A DNA stretch of 7,519 nt from Cytophagales bacterium (GTDB lineage: Bacteria; Bacteroidota; Bacteroidia; Cytophagales; Cyclobacteriaceae), in contig JAJCYK010000504.1 of NCBI GenBank assembly GCA_029262935.1, forward strand, positions 1-7,519. The letters are read 5' to 3'. A model generated the notes under the pieces. It ran no database searches and was not told where the DNA came from. It was given only the letters and a program-made list of their open reading frames with translations. Every line of letters starts with the position of its first letter. The stretch's first letter is position 1. Positions 1 to 4,372 of this stretch are shown in pieces. The translations under genes and the position numbers were made by a program.

Positions 1-25
1 TATTAGATCAATTAATTAAACCAAC

Positions 26-130
26 ATGATCAACACAATCTACAACCTAATAATGAAACTCTTTGTACCTGTATTGGTGGCCTCTGGGATTGTACTAACT
101 ATTGCACTTTATCAATTAACTTTTACTTAA
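26..130 (+). CDS. Small hydrophobic protein, 34 aa, unknown function
   Basis: An ATG-started frame of 34 codons ends in TAA. The product has one hydrophobic stretch at about residues 12-29 (FVPVLVASGIVLTIALY), so it is most likely a single-pass membrane peptide. No SD is visible upstream; the bases before the ATG are AT-rich, as for most genes in this window. It ends one base before the start of the next small membrane gene, which argues for a translated pair. I do not recognise the family. Holin or other lysis-accessory roles are possible for tiny phage membrane proteins but nothing here shows that. It is short enough to be a chance frame. Confidence 0.4.
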   Translation: MINTIYNLIMKLFVPVLVASGIVLTIALYQLTFT

Positions 131-131
131 T

Positions 132-305
132 ATGGAACATATAATATTTGTAAAAATGGCAGGGTGGATATTTGCCCTTGGAATGCTTGGGATAATTATA
201 TCTTGTATTGTTACCAATATGGAAGCAGTAGTGATAATATTTTACATTACAACATTATTACTGCTTGGAACATTTATTGCCTCCTTAATAGTAGGTATTC
301 ATTAA
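132..305 (+). CDS. Small membrane protein, 57 aa, two predicted transmembrane helices
   Basis: The frame starts with ATG one base after the TAA of the preceding small gene and ends in TAA. The protein is almost entirely hydrophobic, with two likely membrane spans at about residues 10-28 and 33-55 separated by a short TNMEA turn. Only the first residues (MEHIIFVK) and the last ones are polar. Stop-start spacing of one base suggests translational coupling with the upstream gene, and there is no SD. Family unknown; the two-helix topology fits many phage accessory membrane proteins including some holins, but no specific signature is present. Confidence 0.5.
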   Translation: MEHIIFVKMAGWIFALGMLGIIISCIVTNMEAVVIIFYITTLLLLGTFIASLIVGIH

Positions 306-337
306 TAACCGCCTATGAACAAATAAACAACTAGGCA

Positions 338-359
338 GTTGATGGTTAAGTGGAGCGAG
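338..359 (+). repeat. Left arm of 22-nt inverted repeat closing the tRNA-like RNA
   Basis: This segment pairs with 534-555 on the same strand, with only one mismatch and one G-U. The innermost 7-8 bp (352/353-359 with 534-540/541) sit where the acceptor stem of a tRNA-Leu should be; the outer 14 bp would be a leader-trailer helix. No T-run follows the right arm, so it does not look like an intrinsic terminator. Confidence 0.8.
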
Positions 360-533
360 TGGCGGAATAGGTAGACGCTAGAAGGTTCAATTCCTTCGGG
401 GGTACCATGACCCCTCTGGGGAGTAGGTGACAGCCGGTACGGGGTAAAATTCCCCACACTATGCAAGGTGACTATACGAGTCACCATCGGTGTTAAAAAC
501 CGAAGGCGGCGAAAGATCTCGTCAAATCCTTGC

Positions 534-555
534 CTCGCTCCACCTAGCCATCAAC
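534..555 (+). repeat. Right arm of 22-nt inverted repeat closing the tRNA-like RNA
   Basis: It is complementary to 338-359. It begins with CTCGCTCC, the possible acceptor 3' strand, followed by ACC and then T, so a tRNA-like end would need CCA completed after processing. The lysozyme-like gene starts 30 bases further on. Confidence 0.8.
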
Positions 556-584
556 AAAAACTTAAATCTTAAACAAAAATCAAA

Positions 585-1259
585 ATGAAAAATTTAAACA
601 ACAAAGTAGCAACAATCACCGTAGCGTTAATACTCTTTATTGTAGCCATCCTAATAGCATGCGTAGCAGTAGACGCAGCTACACCAAGAGAGTTTGAATA
701 CCAACCTAAAACACCAGCTAAACAGGCTATGTACGAACAGAAAGAGTACGAAAAGTGTTTAGCAGAAAAAGAGCTTGCACAAGCTAAACTAGAAGATGTT
801 GCAAATTATGCAACAACTGAAACAGATGTAGATTTAAACGAAATGAAACGTAAAAGGAATGTAGACTGTTTAGAGATAATGAAGGAGGAGCCAGCAATGC
901 CAGAGGTGAAAAGTGAGGTAAAAGAAAGAAGATATGTAGCAGCTCCGCTATACTTAATAGACAAGGTGGCATACGGCGTAGCAATGGCCGAAACTAAAAA
1001 TTGCACACTTGGGTATGGGAAAGAATATAATAATTGTTTCGGAATCAAAAATGGGAATACTGCACCTTGTAAAAATATAGGTAGAAACAATATGTGTATC
1101 TACGACACGCCAGAAGAAAGCTATGCAGCGTTCAATAAAATTTGGAAAAAGTGGTATGGTGGAGGATTGCCCACGTGGAATGATGCTGTGAAGTGGACGG
1201 GCAATGATAGGCCACAAAATTGGATTGATAACGTAAATCATTATTATACAAAAGCATAA
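585..1259 (+). CDS. Membrane-anchored lysozyme/glucosaminidase-like protein
   Basis: The 224-aa product has a hydrophobic N-terminal segment (about residues 9-29, ITVALILFIVAILIACVAV) that acts as an uncleaved anchor or signal peptide. A charged, Gln/Glu/Lys-rich stretch follows (about 45-115, probably helical or coiled coil), then a C-terminal domain from about 120. That domain has features of lysozyme-fold peptidoglycan hydrolases: helix ending AMAETKNC with a candidate catalytic Glu136, then YNNCFGIKNG, DTPEESYAAF and a final Trp-rich helix. Cys140, 151, 162 and 171 could form two disulfides, fitting an exported protein. Likely role: cleavage of the glycan backbone during entry or lysis, acting outside the membrane. 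The start is the first ATG after the structured RNA, with the A-rich upstream sequence usual here and no SD. The family match comes from motif recognition, not from a search. Confidence 0.65.
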   Translation: MKNLNNKVATITVALILFIVAILIACVAVDAATPREFEYQPKTPAKQAMYEQKEYEKCLAEKELAQAKLEDVANYATTETDVDLNEMKRKRNVDCLEIMKEEPAMPEVKSEVKERRYVAAPLYLIDKVAYGVAMAETKNCTLGYGKEYNNCFGIKNGNTAPCKNIGRNNMCIYDTPEESYAAFNKIWKKWYGGGLPTWNDAVKWTGNDRPQNWIDNVNHYYTKA

Positions 1260-1313
1260 ATTAACAACTGGCTCAGAATCGTAAATCAATATTATAATTC
1301 TTAAAAATACACT

Positions 1314-1622
1314 ATGACTAAACGAGCAAGGTTAGGAGCATATGAAGCTATAGGTTCAATGCTTGAGAGGCAACAAATAAGACGACAGCTAGCATCTGCA
1401 AATTACAATTTATGGAATGCTGTTAAAAAGCTGCGCCCGCTATTTTCTAAGCAGGAATATGGGATGTTAAAGTTTAGATTGATAGAAAGAAAGACACTTG
1501 AAGAGACGGGAAGAGAATACGGGATAAGCAGGGAGAGGGTTAGGCAGATTGAGAATAGGATATTTAAGAAGTTAGAAGAAGAAGCGGGGAGAGTGGGAGC
1601 ACTTAACGGGCATTTTTATTAA
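1314..1622 (+). CDS. Sigma-70 region 4 domain protein (sigma-like transcription factor)
   Basis: This is a 102-aa protein with residues 40-92 matching sigma-70 region 4: a helix (LRPLFSKQEYGMLKFRL), then the helix-turn-helix of region 4.2 (TLEETGREYGISRERVRQIE followed by NRIFKKL). The SRERVRQIE recognition-helix motif is that of primary and related sigma factors, where it contacts the -35 element. Regions 1-3 are missing: the first 35 residues are basic and Gln-rich and do not resemble region 2. It could steer host RNA polymerase at phage promoters, act as a phage late regulator, or be only an HTH protein of this fold. TATAAT at 1293-1298 lies 15 bases before the ATG but no good -35 precedes it. 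No SD. Confidence 0.85.
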   Translation: MTKRARLGAYEAIGSMLERQQIRRQLASANYNLWNAVKKLRPLFSKQEYGMLKFRLIERKTLEETGREYGISRERVRQIENRIFKKLEEEAGRVGALNGHFY

Positions 1623-1637
1623 AATTATTAATTAATC

Positions 1638-1988
1638 ATGACCAACTGCAAACACAACAAGGAGCTAGACATTGTCCATCTAGGCGGGAAAGGTGAAGTT
1701 AAGCAAGATGAATTGTGTTTGGAGTGTCCTGAACTAGATAAGGACGTAGCTATGGGCGTGTCTCAATGGCGAGAGTATGGCAAAAAGCGTGGATACTGGC
1801 AATACTTTGAAGAGCAATTTAACAAAGAGAAGCTGGAGATTGAAAGTACTGCAATTGTCAAGGTGCTTAAATGGGTAAGATTTCTATTCACATATAAACA
1901 TCCAGATGAAATTAATGATGAATGCAGAATGTTCATCAAAAGAGAGTGTGACAACTTCCCACACCTAAAAGATATTAAAAGGTACTAA
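1638..1988 (+). CDS. Protein of unknown function, 116 aa, possible N-terminal zinc site
   Basis: It starts 15 bases after the sigma-like gene with ATG and no SD. Cys4, His6, Cys27 and Cys30 (NCKHN and LCLEC) could make a small zinc-binding knuckle. The rest is charged and probably helical, with a short aromatic/hydrophobic stretch near residues 71-85 (VLKWVRFLFTY) that is too short and charged for a confident membrane span. Two more Cys lie near the C-terminus (DECRMF, RECDNF). I do not recognise the family. Its place directly upstream of the interrupted methyltransferase suggests it belongs to the same early-gene operon. Confidence 0.65.
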   Translation: MTNCKHNKELDIVHLGGKGEVKQDELCLECPELDKDVAMGVSQWREYGKKRGYWQYFEEQFNKEKLEIESTAIVKVLKWVRFLFTYKHPDEINDECRMFIKRECDNFPHLKDIKRY

Positions 1989-2026
1989 TCAACACCCACC
2001 AAATAACCTTTAACCTCTATTGTGGA

Positions 2027-2077
2027 ATGAAGCATGGATCACTATTTAGCGGCATTGGAGGCTTCATAGATTACTAG
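2027..2077 (+). pseudogene. 5' fragment of the cytosine methyltransferase, cut at motif I
   Basis: ATG starts a frame reading MKHGSLFSGIGGF then IDY and a TAG stop. LFSGIGGF is motif I (the SAM-binding loop) of C5-cytosine methyltransferases, and it should continue with DLA. The homology ends at base 2064, within the GGAGGCTT repeat. If bases 2065-2588 are removed in thought, GGCTT joins TGATCTCGCA and the frame runs MKHGSLFSGIGGFDLAAEW straight into the methyltransferase body, with no stop. This fragment is therefore the original N-terminus stranded by insertion of the endonuclease cassette. Confidence 0.8.
2057..2064 (+). repeat. Direct repeat GGAGGCTT, left side of the HNH cassette
   Basis: It is identical to 2581-2588. 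It encodes Gly-Gly-Phe of motif I in the stranded 5' fragment. It may be a target duplication or simply the same codons retained on both sides. Confidence 0.7.
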
Positions 2078-2079
2078 TA

Positions 2080-2107
2080 TTGACAATCTTATCCCTGTAG
2101 ATATAAT
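2080..2107 (+). promoter_or_regulatory. Consensus sigma-70 promoter for a leaderless HNH transcript
   Basis: TTGACA at 2080-2085, a 16-bp spacer, and TATAAT at 2102-2107 match both consensus boxes perfectly. Only six bases lie between the -10 box and the ATG at 2114, so the expected transcription start is at or within a base of the start codon. Confidence 0.85.
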
Positions 2108-2113
2108 GTACAT

Positions 2114-2539
2114 ATGGCTAATAAGCATACTAAAACAAATCCAAATATGAATCTCATGAAAAAGTTATACTTTTCTGGCATGACGCAAATTGAAGTTGCA
2201 GAAGAAATGGGGCTTACTCAAAAAATAGTCTGGCGTTGCTTGAGAGATGCAGGGGTAAAATGTCGAAAAGCTGCCAAGCGAAATCAATATGGAATCAATA
2301 ATAATTCATGGAAGGGGAAGGACGCTAGCTATGCTGCTTTTCATTACAGAATATATAAACTAAAAGGGCGACCATTGTATTGTGAAGTATGCCACACAAA
2401 AGATAAGTCCAAGCATTACGATTGGGCTAGTCTGTCTGGAAAGTATGACGACCCTAGCGATTATAAGAGAATGTGTAGGTCGTGCCACTGGAAATATGAT
2501 AAAACGCATTTAAATTTCAAGGGAGGTGATGCCATATGA
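2114..2539 (+). CDS. HNH homing endonuclease
   Basis: A 141-aa protein of the phage HNH_3-like type. Residues 13-48 form a helix-turn-helix (KLYFSGMTQIEVAEEMGLTQ then KIVWRCLRDAG) that likely gives DNA specificity. Residues 64-134 hold the nuclease: NSWKGKDASYAAFHYRIYKL, zinc pair Cys90/Cys93 (YCEVC), the segment KHYDWASLSGKYDD with candidate catalytic His101, and the second zinc pair Cys121/Cys124 followed by His125 (MCRSCHWKYDKTH). Such enzymes cut intronless or cassette-free alleles and spread by gene conversion. Here the gene sits inside a methyltransferase motif I, the probable target. The start is supported by a perfect promoter placing transcription onset at this ATG. It ends in TGA overlapping the recoded methyltransferase ATG. 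Confidence 0.9.
   Translation: MANKHTKTNPNMNLMKKLYFSGMTQIEVAEEMGLTQKIVWRCLRDAGVKCRKAAKRNQYGINNNSWKGKDASYAAFHYRIYKLKGRPLYCEVCHTKDKSKHYDWASLSGKYDDPSDYKRMCRSCHWKYDKTHLNFKGGDAI
2522..2529 (+). promoter_or_regulatory. Strong Shine-Dalgarno site (GGAGGTGA), rare in this window
   Basis: The bases 2522-2530 read GGAGGTGAT, a near-complete complement of the 16S rRNA 3' end, with the ATG at 2536 five bases downstream. It lies inside the last codons of the HNH gene. Nearly all other genes in the window have no SD, so this site marks the cassette as foreign or as built to restart translation of the methyltransferase. Confidence 0.8.
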
Positions 2540-2580
2540 TACCACTTAAGCACGGAAGCTTGTTTTCTGGTATCGGTTAA
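2536..2580 (+). pseudogene. Recoded methyltransferase N-terminus ending in TAA inside motif I
   Basis: The frame reads MIPLKHGSLFSGIG then TAA, overlapping the HNH stop (ATGA). KHGSLFSGIG is identical in protein to the stranded fragment at 2027, yet 11 of 29 bases from AAG to ATYGG differ and most codons use a different synonym (for example TCA/AGC, CTA/TTG, AGC/TCT). After the stop the frame continues GGFDLAAEW. Expected DNA would be GGTATCGGAGGCTTT; the observed sequence carries six extra bases (TTAAGG or GGTTAA) that create the stop. Without them this start would give a complete methyltransferase. Confidence 0.75.
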
Positions 2581-2588
2581 GGAGGCTT
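2581..2588 (+). repeat. Direct repeat GGAGGCTT, right side of the HNH cassette
   Basis: It is identical to 2057-2064 and encodes Gly-Gly-Phe at the start of the methyltransferase body, immediately after the TAA at 2578-2580. Confidence 0.7.
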
Positions 2589-2607
2589 TGATCTCGCAGC
2601 CGAGTGG

Positions 2608-3426
2608 ATGGGGTGGACCAACATATTTCAAGTCGAAAAAGATCCCTACTGCACGGAGCTATTAAAATTAAGATTCCCTAAAACAGCACACCATGACGAC
2701 ATTAAAACATTCCCCGCAGCAAACTACGCTAGACGAATTGATGTCCTCACGGGGGGATTCCCCTGCCAAGGATTCAGCCAAGCAGGAAAAAGAAAAGGCC
2801 GTAACGATGATCGCTACCTCTGGCCAGAAATGCTTAGAACTATACAAATTATCAAGCCAACATGGGTCATTGCTGAAAATGTTCGTGGAATCCTTAGTAT
2901 TGAGCAAGGCGTGGTTTTCGAGCAAGTGTGTGCTGACTTGGAAAATGAAGGATACGAAGTTCAAGCGTTCAATATTCCAGCTTGCAGCCTCAACGCCCCG
3001 CACAGGAGAGAAAGGATCTGGTTTGTTGCCTACCGCAAGAGCGAGTATGGCAAACGGAGCAAGTCAAAAAGAAATCGCCAATGGAAACCCAAAGGGCAGG
3101 CTGAAAACGGAAATAGCAATGCTACCAACCCCACAAGCAATAGATGCAGCAGGGAAAGGTCGAGCACCAAGGTTGAAAAAGGATATGAAAAGAAACCCAG
3201 ATACTCCAGGGAGCTGGAGGGCAGACCTCAAGGATGTGGTTTATGGCAACAAAACTGGCTTGAAGTTGCAACCAAACTTTGTAGCGTGGATGATGGGCTT
3301 CCCGCAGAACTGGACGGATTTAAATTATCCAAATCAAAGCATAGAGCGGAACAACTAAAAGGCTACGGAAATGCTATAGTGCCACAGGTAGCGTATCAAA
3401 TCTTTAAAGCAATAAACCATGACTGA
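2608..3426 (+). CDS. DNA C5-cytosine methyltransferase, motif I separated by a stop
   Basis: The open frame runs from 2581; 2608 is its first ATG. It has the ordered motifs of Dcm-type enzymes: end of motif I just before this ATG (GGFDLAAEW), motif II acid Glu10 (QVEKD), motif III HHDDIK (28-33), motif IV GGFPCQGFSQ with nucleophile Cys53, motif VI ENVRG (90-94), motif VIII PHRRERIWFV (131-140), and motif X GYGNAIVPQVAYQIF near the C-terminus. Residues 143-220 are hydrophilic and low in complexity where a target-recognition domain is expected, so the TRD is small or altered; the same DNA encodes another protein in frame +2. It transfers a methyl group from SAM to cytosine in a DNA site, for protection or regulation. 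Starting at Met 2608 the product lacks the SAM-binding FxGxG loop and is probably inactive unless the TAA at 2578 is bypassed or the cassette is absent. Confidence 0.85.
   Translation: MGWTNIFQVEKDPYCTELLKLRFPKTAHHDDIKTFPAANYARRIDVLTGGFPCQGFSQAGKRKGRNDDRYLWPEMLRTIQIIKPTWVIAENVRGILSIEQGVVFEQVCADLENEGYEVQAFNIPACSLNAPHRRERIWFVAYRKSEYGKRSKSKRNRQWKPKGQAENGNSNATNPTSNRCSRERSSTKVEKGYEKKPRYSRELEGRPQGCGLWQQNWLEVATKLCSVDDGLPAELDGFKLSKSKHRAEQLKGYGNAIVPQVAYQIFKAINHD
2693..3358 (+). CDS. Overlapping +2-frame protein within the methyltransferase gene, 221 aa
   Basis: This 222-codon ATG frame lies entirely inside the methyltransferase gene. It does not look like a chance frame: it contains DELMSSRGDSPAKDSAKQEK (14-33), SGQKCLELYKLSSQHGSLL (43-61), VLTWKMKDTKFKRSIFQLA (80-98), two LLPT/MLPTPQAID segments (111-114, 143-151) and GLKLQPNFVAWMMGFPQNWT (189-208). 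From memory, phage and prophage proteins with SSRGDSPAKTS, LLPTP-ASD and LxPxFVEWMMGFPxGWT signatures are common next to or over Dcm genes; the last motif resembles the C-terminal part of some methyltransferase-associated proteins. The overlap is natural because PCQGFS in one frame yields SPAKDS in the other. Where the methyltransferase frame becomes low-complexity, this frame is well patterned. Function unknown; a role tied to the methyltransferase is inference. Confidence 0.65.
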   Translation: MTTLKHSPQQTTLDELMSSRGDSPAKDSAKQEKEKAVTMIATSGQKCLELYKLSSQHGSLLKMFVESLVLSKAWFSSKCVLTWKMKDTKFKRSIFQLAASTPRTGEKGSGLLPTARASMANGASQKEIANGNPKGRLKTEIAMLPTPQAIDAAGKGRAPRLKKDMKRNPDTPGSWRADLKDVVYGNKTGLKLQPNFVAWMMGFPQNWTDLNYPNQSIERNN

Positions 3427-3856
3427 ACTAAAAATAACCAGAGTAGACGAAGCCACCGTCCGCATACGAGCAAAAGAAATCGGAACGGATGAGATTATTG
3501 ATAATGAATATATTGGAGAACGCATACAGCAGATCATGGCAGATGTTGAAGAAGCAACAGCGCGCGCAACAAATAAAGGATTAACGCCAGAAGTCGGCAT
3601 AGCAATAGAAGTTTTTACAACAGGAATGGAAGCATTAGCAATTAGATATTATAGCAAGGAAGAGTTTACTGATACAGCCGCCTTTAAAGTTGCATGTAAG
3701 GAGTTGAAAAGGGAAATAGGAAGGCGGCTAGGCGAACAAACAATTAAGGATTTTTTGGGAGAATATTTTGGAAGAGATATACCAGATACGTTACGCAGCC
3801 CTTCAACAAGTTTAATATTACCGCCAGCAGAGAGTGGTATAATTGAAACATCATGA
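3419..3856 (+). CDS. Protein of unknown function, 145 aa
   Basis: The ATG lies inside the last codons of the methyltransferase frame (8-base overlap), and the stop forms an ATGA overlap with the next gene, so it belongs to a tightly packed operon. The protein is acidic and probably mostly helical, with an Ala/Glu-rich middle (MADVEEATARATNKGLTPEV) and a Lys/Arg-rich region at about 100-112 (CKELKREIGRRLG). The last 20 residues are Pro/Ser-rich and likely disordered. No Cys cluster, signal peptide or recognised motif is present. No SD. I do not recognise the family. Confidence 0.7.
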   Translation: MTELKITRVDEATVRIRAKEIGTDEIIDNEYIGERIQQIMADVEEATARATNKGLTPEVGIAIEVFTTGMEALAIRYYSKEEFTDTAAFKVACKELKREIGRRLGEQTIKDFLGEYFGRDIPDTLRSPSTSLILPPAESGIIETS

Positions 3857-4065
3857 AAAAATATACTCCAAAATCAGAGAAATGGTTTAAGAAAAGAATT
3901 GGCAAAAGAATCTATAGAGATCCTGTAGATTGTTGTTTTTATTGCGGGGATATAGCGGATAATGGACTAACTGTTCAAGACGACTTTCATGCAGCACATC
4001 TTGCTGCTACTGATTCAGACTTTGGAGCGGAGGGTACATTTTTAAATTATAGAGATAAACTATGA
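3853..4065 (+). CDS. Small basic protein with CxxC...HxxH motif, 70 aa
   Basis: It starts by ATGA overlap with the preceding gene and ends by ATGA overlap with the next, strong signs of translational coupling. The first 25 residues are very basic (KKYTPKSEKWFKKRIGKRIYR). Cys28 and Cys31 (CFYC) with His46 and His49 (HAAHL) could bind zinc. The C-terminus reads FLNYRDKL. This arrangement resembles small phage zinc-finger proteins, possibly nucleic-acid binding, but no named family is certain. Confidence 0.65.
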   Translation: MKKYTPKSEKWFKKRIGKRIYRDPVDCCFYCGDIADNGLTVQDDFHAAHLAATDSDFGAEGTFLNYRDKL

Positions 4066-4196
4066 AGAAAATATTAGCCAAAAATTGCAAATGCTGTAAA
4101 TGTGGAAAGCAAGCTGTAGCCTTCTGGAATCCGTACTGTAGAAAATGCGTTGATGAATCTAAAATGGAAGTGTTATCTCAAATATTTAATCAATAA
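4062..4196 (+). CDS. Tiny cysteine-rich (zinc-ribbon-like) protein, 44 aa
   Basis: The ATG overlaps the previous stop (ATGA at 4062-4065) and the frame ends in TAA. The 44 residues contain CKCCKCG (Cys9, 11, 12, 14) and CRKC (Cys26, Cys29), so two CxxC knuckles (11/14 and 26/29) with the spacing of a minimal zinc ribbon. The first residues are basic. The two-knuckle pattern and operon position make it a real gene despite its length. Role unknown; it may bind nucleic acid or another protein. Confidence 0.6.
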   Translation: MKKILAKNCKCCKCGKQAVAFWNPYCRKCVDESKMEVLSQIFNQ

Positions 4197-4206
4197 CAAA
4201 CACAAT

Positions 4207-4368
4207 ATGAAAATAACAACATCAAGAACTGGACACGGCATGACAACCTTGGAGGATGGAACAAAAGAATATACATTGCATTTTTATGATGAAGAAGGAA
4301 ATCACACCCTAACTCTAAATCAGCACGAATATGATCAGCTTTGTGAACAATTAAAAGATAAACTTTAA
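4207..4368 (+). CDS. Protein of unknown function, 53 aa
   Basis: The frame is also open upstream to an ATG at 4150, but that would overlap the cysteine-rich gene by 47 bases. The ATG at 4207 follows the upstream TAA by 10 bases and has the AAACACAAT-ATG context like its neighbours, so it is preferred. The product (MKITTSRTGHGMTTLEDGTK and on) has alternating beta-type residues (YTLHFYDEEGNHTLTL) followed by a C-terminal helix (HEYDQLCEQLKDKL). This looks like a small strand-strand-helix domain. Family not recognised. Confidence 0.6.
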   Translation: MKITTSRTGHGMTTLEDGTKEYTLHFYDEEGNHTLTLNQHEYDQLCEQLKDKL

Positions 4369-4372
4369 TATT

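Larger units (their letters stand above)
338..555 (+). ncRNA. Structured tRNA-Leu-like RNA with scrambled tRNA elements
   Basis: The outer ends 338-359 and 534-555 pair over 22 positions (20 Watson-Crick, one G-U at 346/547, one A-C mismatch at 349/544). Inside, 360-378 is a textbook tRNA-Leu position 8-25 segment: TG, then D-stem GCG/CGC around GAATAGGTAGA. Positions 381-397 form a 5-bp stem with loop TTCAATT, a consensus T-arm (GGTTCAATTCC). 398-415 is a 6-bp hairpin GGGGGT/ACCCCT with loop ACCATG. GGGG 441-444 pairs CCCC 452-455. GCAAGG 463-468 pairs CCTTGC 528-533, stacked on the outer helix as a T-stem stacks on an acceptor. 487-503 is a 5-bp stem with loop GTTAAAA, i.e. U33 followed by anticodon UAA (Leu) and A37 A38. 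The parts are tRNA-Leu-like but their order is not that of a cloverleaf. It may be an intron-containing, permuted or decayed tRNA-Leu, or a new tRNA-like RNA. No complete 3' CCA is encoded (ACCT). Confidence 0.55.
2065..2588 (+). mobile_element. HNH homing-endonuclease cassette inserted in motif I of the methyltransferase
   Basis: The 524-bp segment separates two parts of one methyltransferase gene and is flanked by 8-bp direct repeats GGAGGCTT (2057-2064 and 2581-2588; the second copy is counted in the element). It holds 49 bp of left flank with a promoter, the HNH gene, then 49 bp that carry a strong SD and a synonymously recoded copy of the methyltransferase start. Only about 98 bp are outside the HNH gene, too few for a group I intron core unless the ORF overlaps it. 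I therefore read it as a free-standing homing cassette rather than a self-splicing intron. Confidence 0.65.

Noticed and set aside
302..487. 61-aa minus-strand frame over the structured RNA
   Set aside because: It overlaps the tRNA-like RNA, has no protein-like features and no promoter or SD.
360..530. Group I intron in tRNA-Leu(UAA)
   Set aside because: Insert is only about 110-150 nt, conserved P7 and core segments are not seen, and the UAA anticodon loop itself is uninterrupted.
338..555. Transfer-messenger RNA
   Set aside because: No tmRNA 5' or 3' consensus and no tag reading frame ending in an Ala-Leu-Ala-Ala type sequence.
784..1289. Three minus-strand frames over the lysozyme-like gene
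   Set aside because: They are antisense shadows of a well-supported + strand gene.
2065..2588. Self-splicing group I intron with HNH ORF
   Set aside because: Only 49 bases on each side of the ORF, part of which are recoded exon and promoter, leaving no visible ribozyme core. RT-PCR would settle it.
2668..3003. Minus-strand frame over the methyltransferase
   Set aside because: Antisense shadow of conserved methyltransferase motifs.
4150..4206. Upstream start for the 53-aa gene
   Set aside because: It would overlap most of the end of the cysteine-rich gene, and the extra residues show no pattern; the ATG at 4207 has the usual context.
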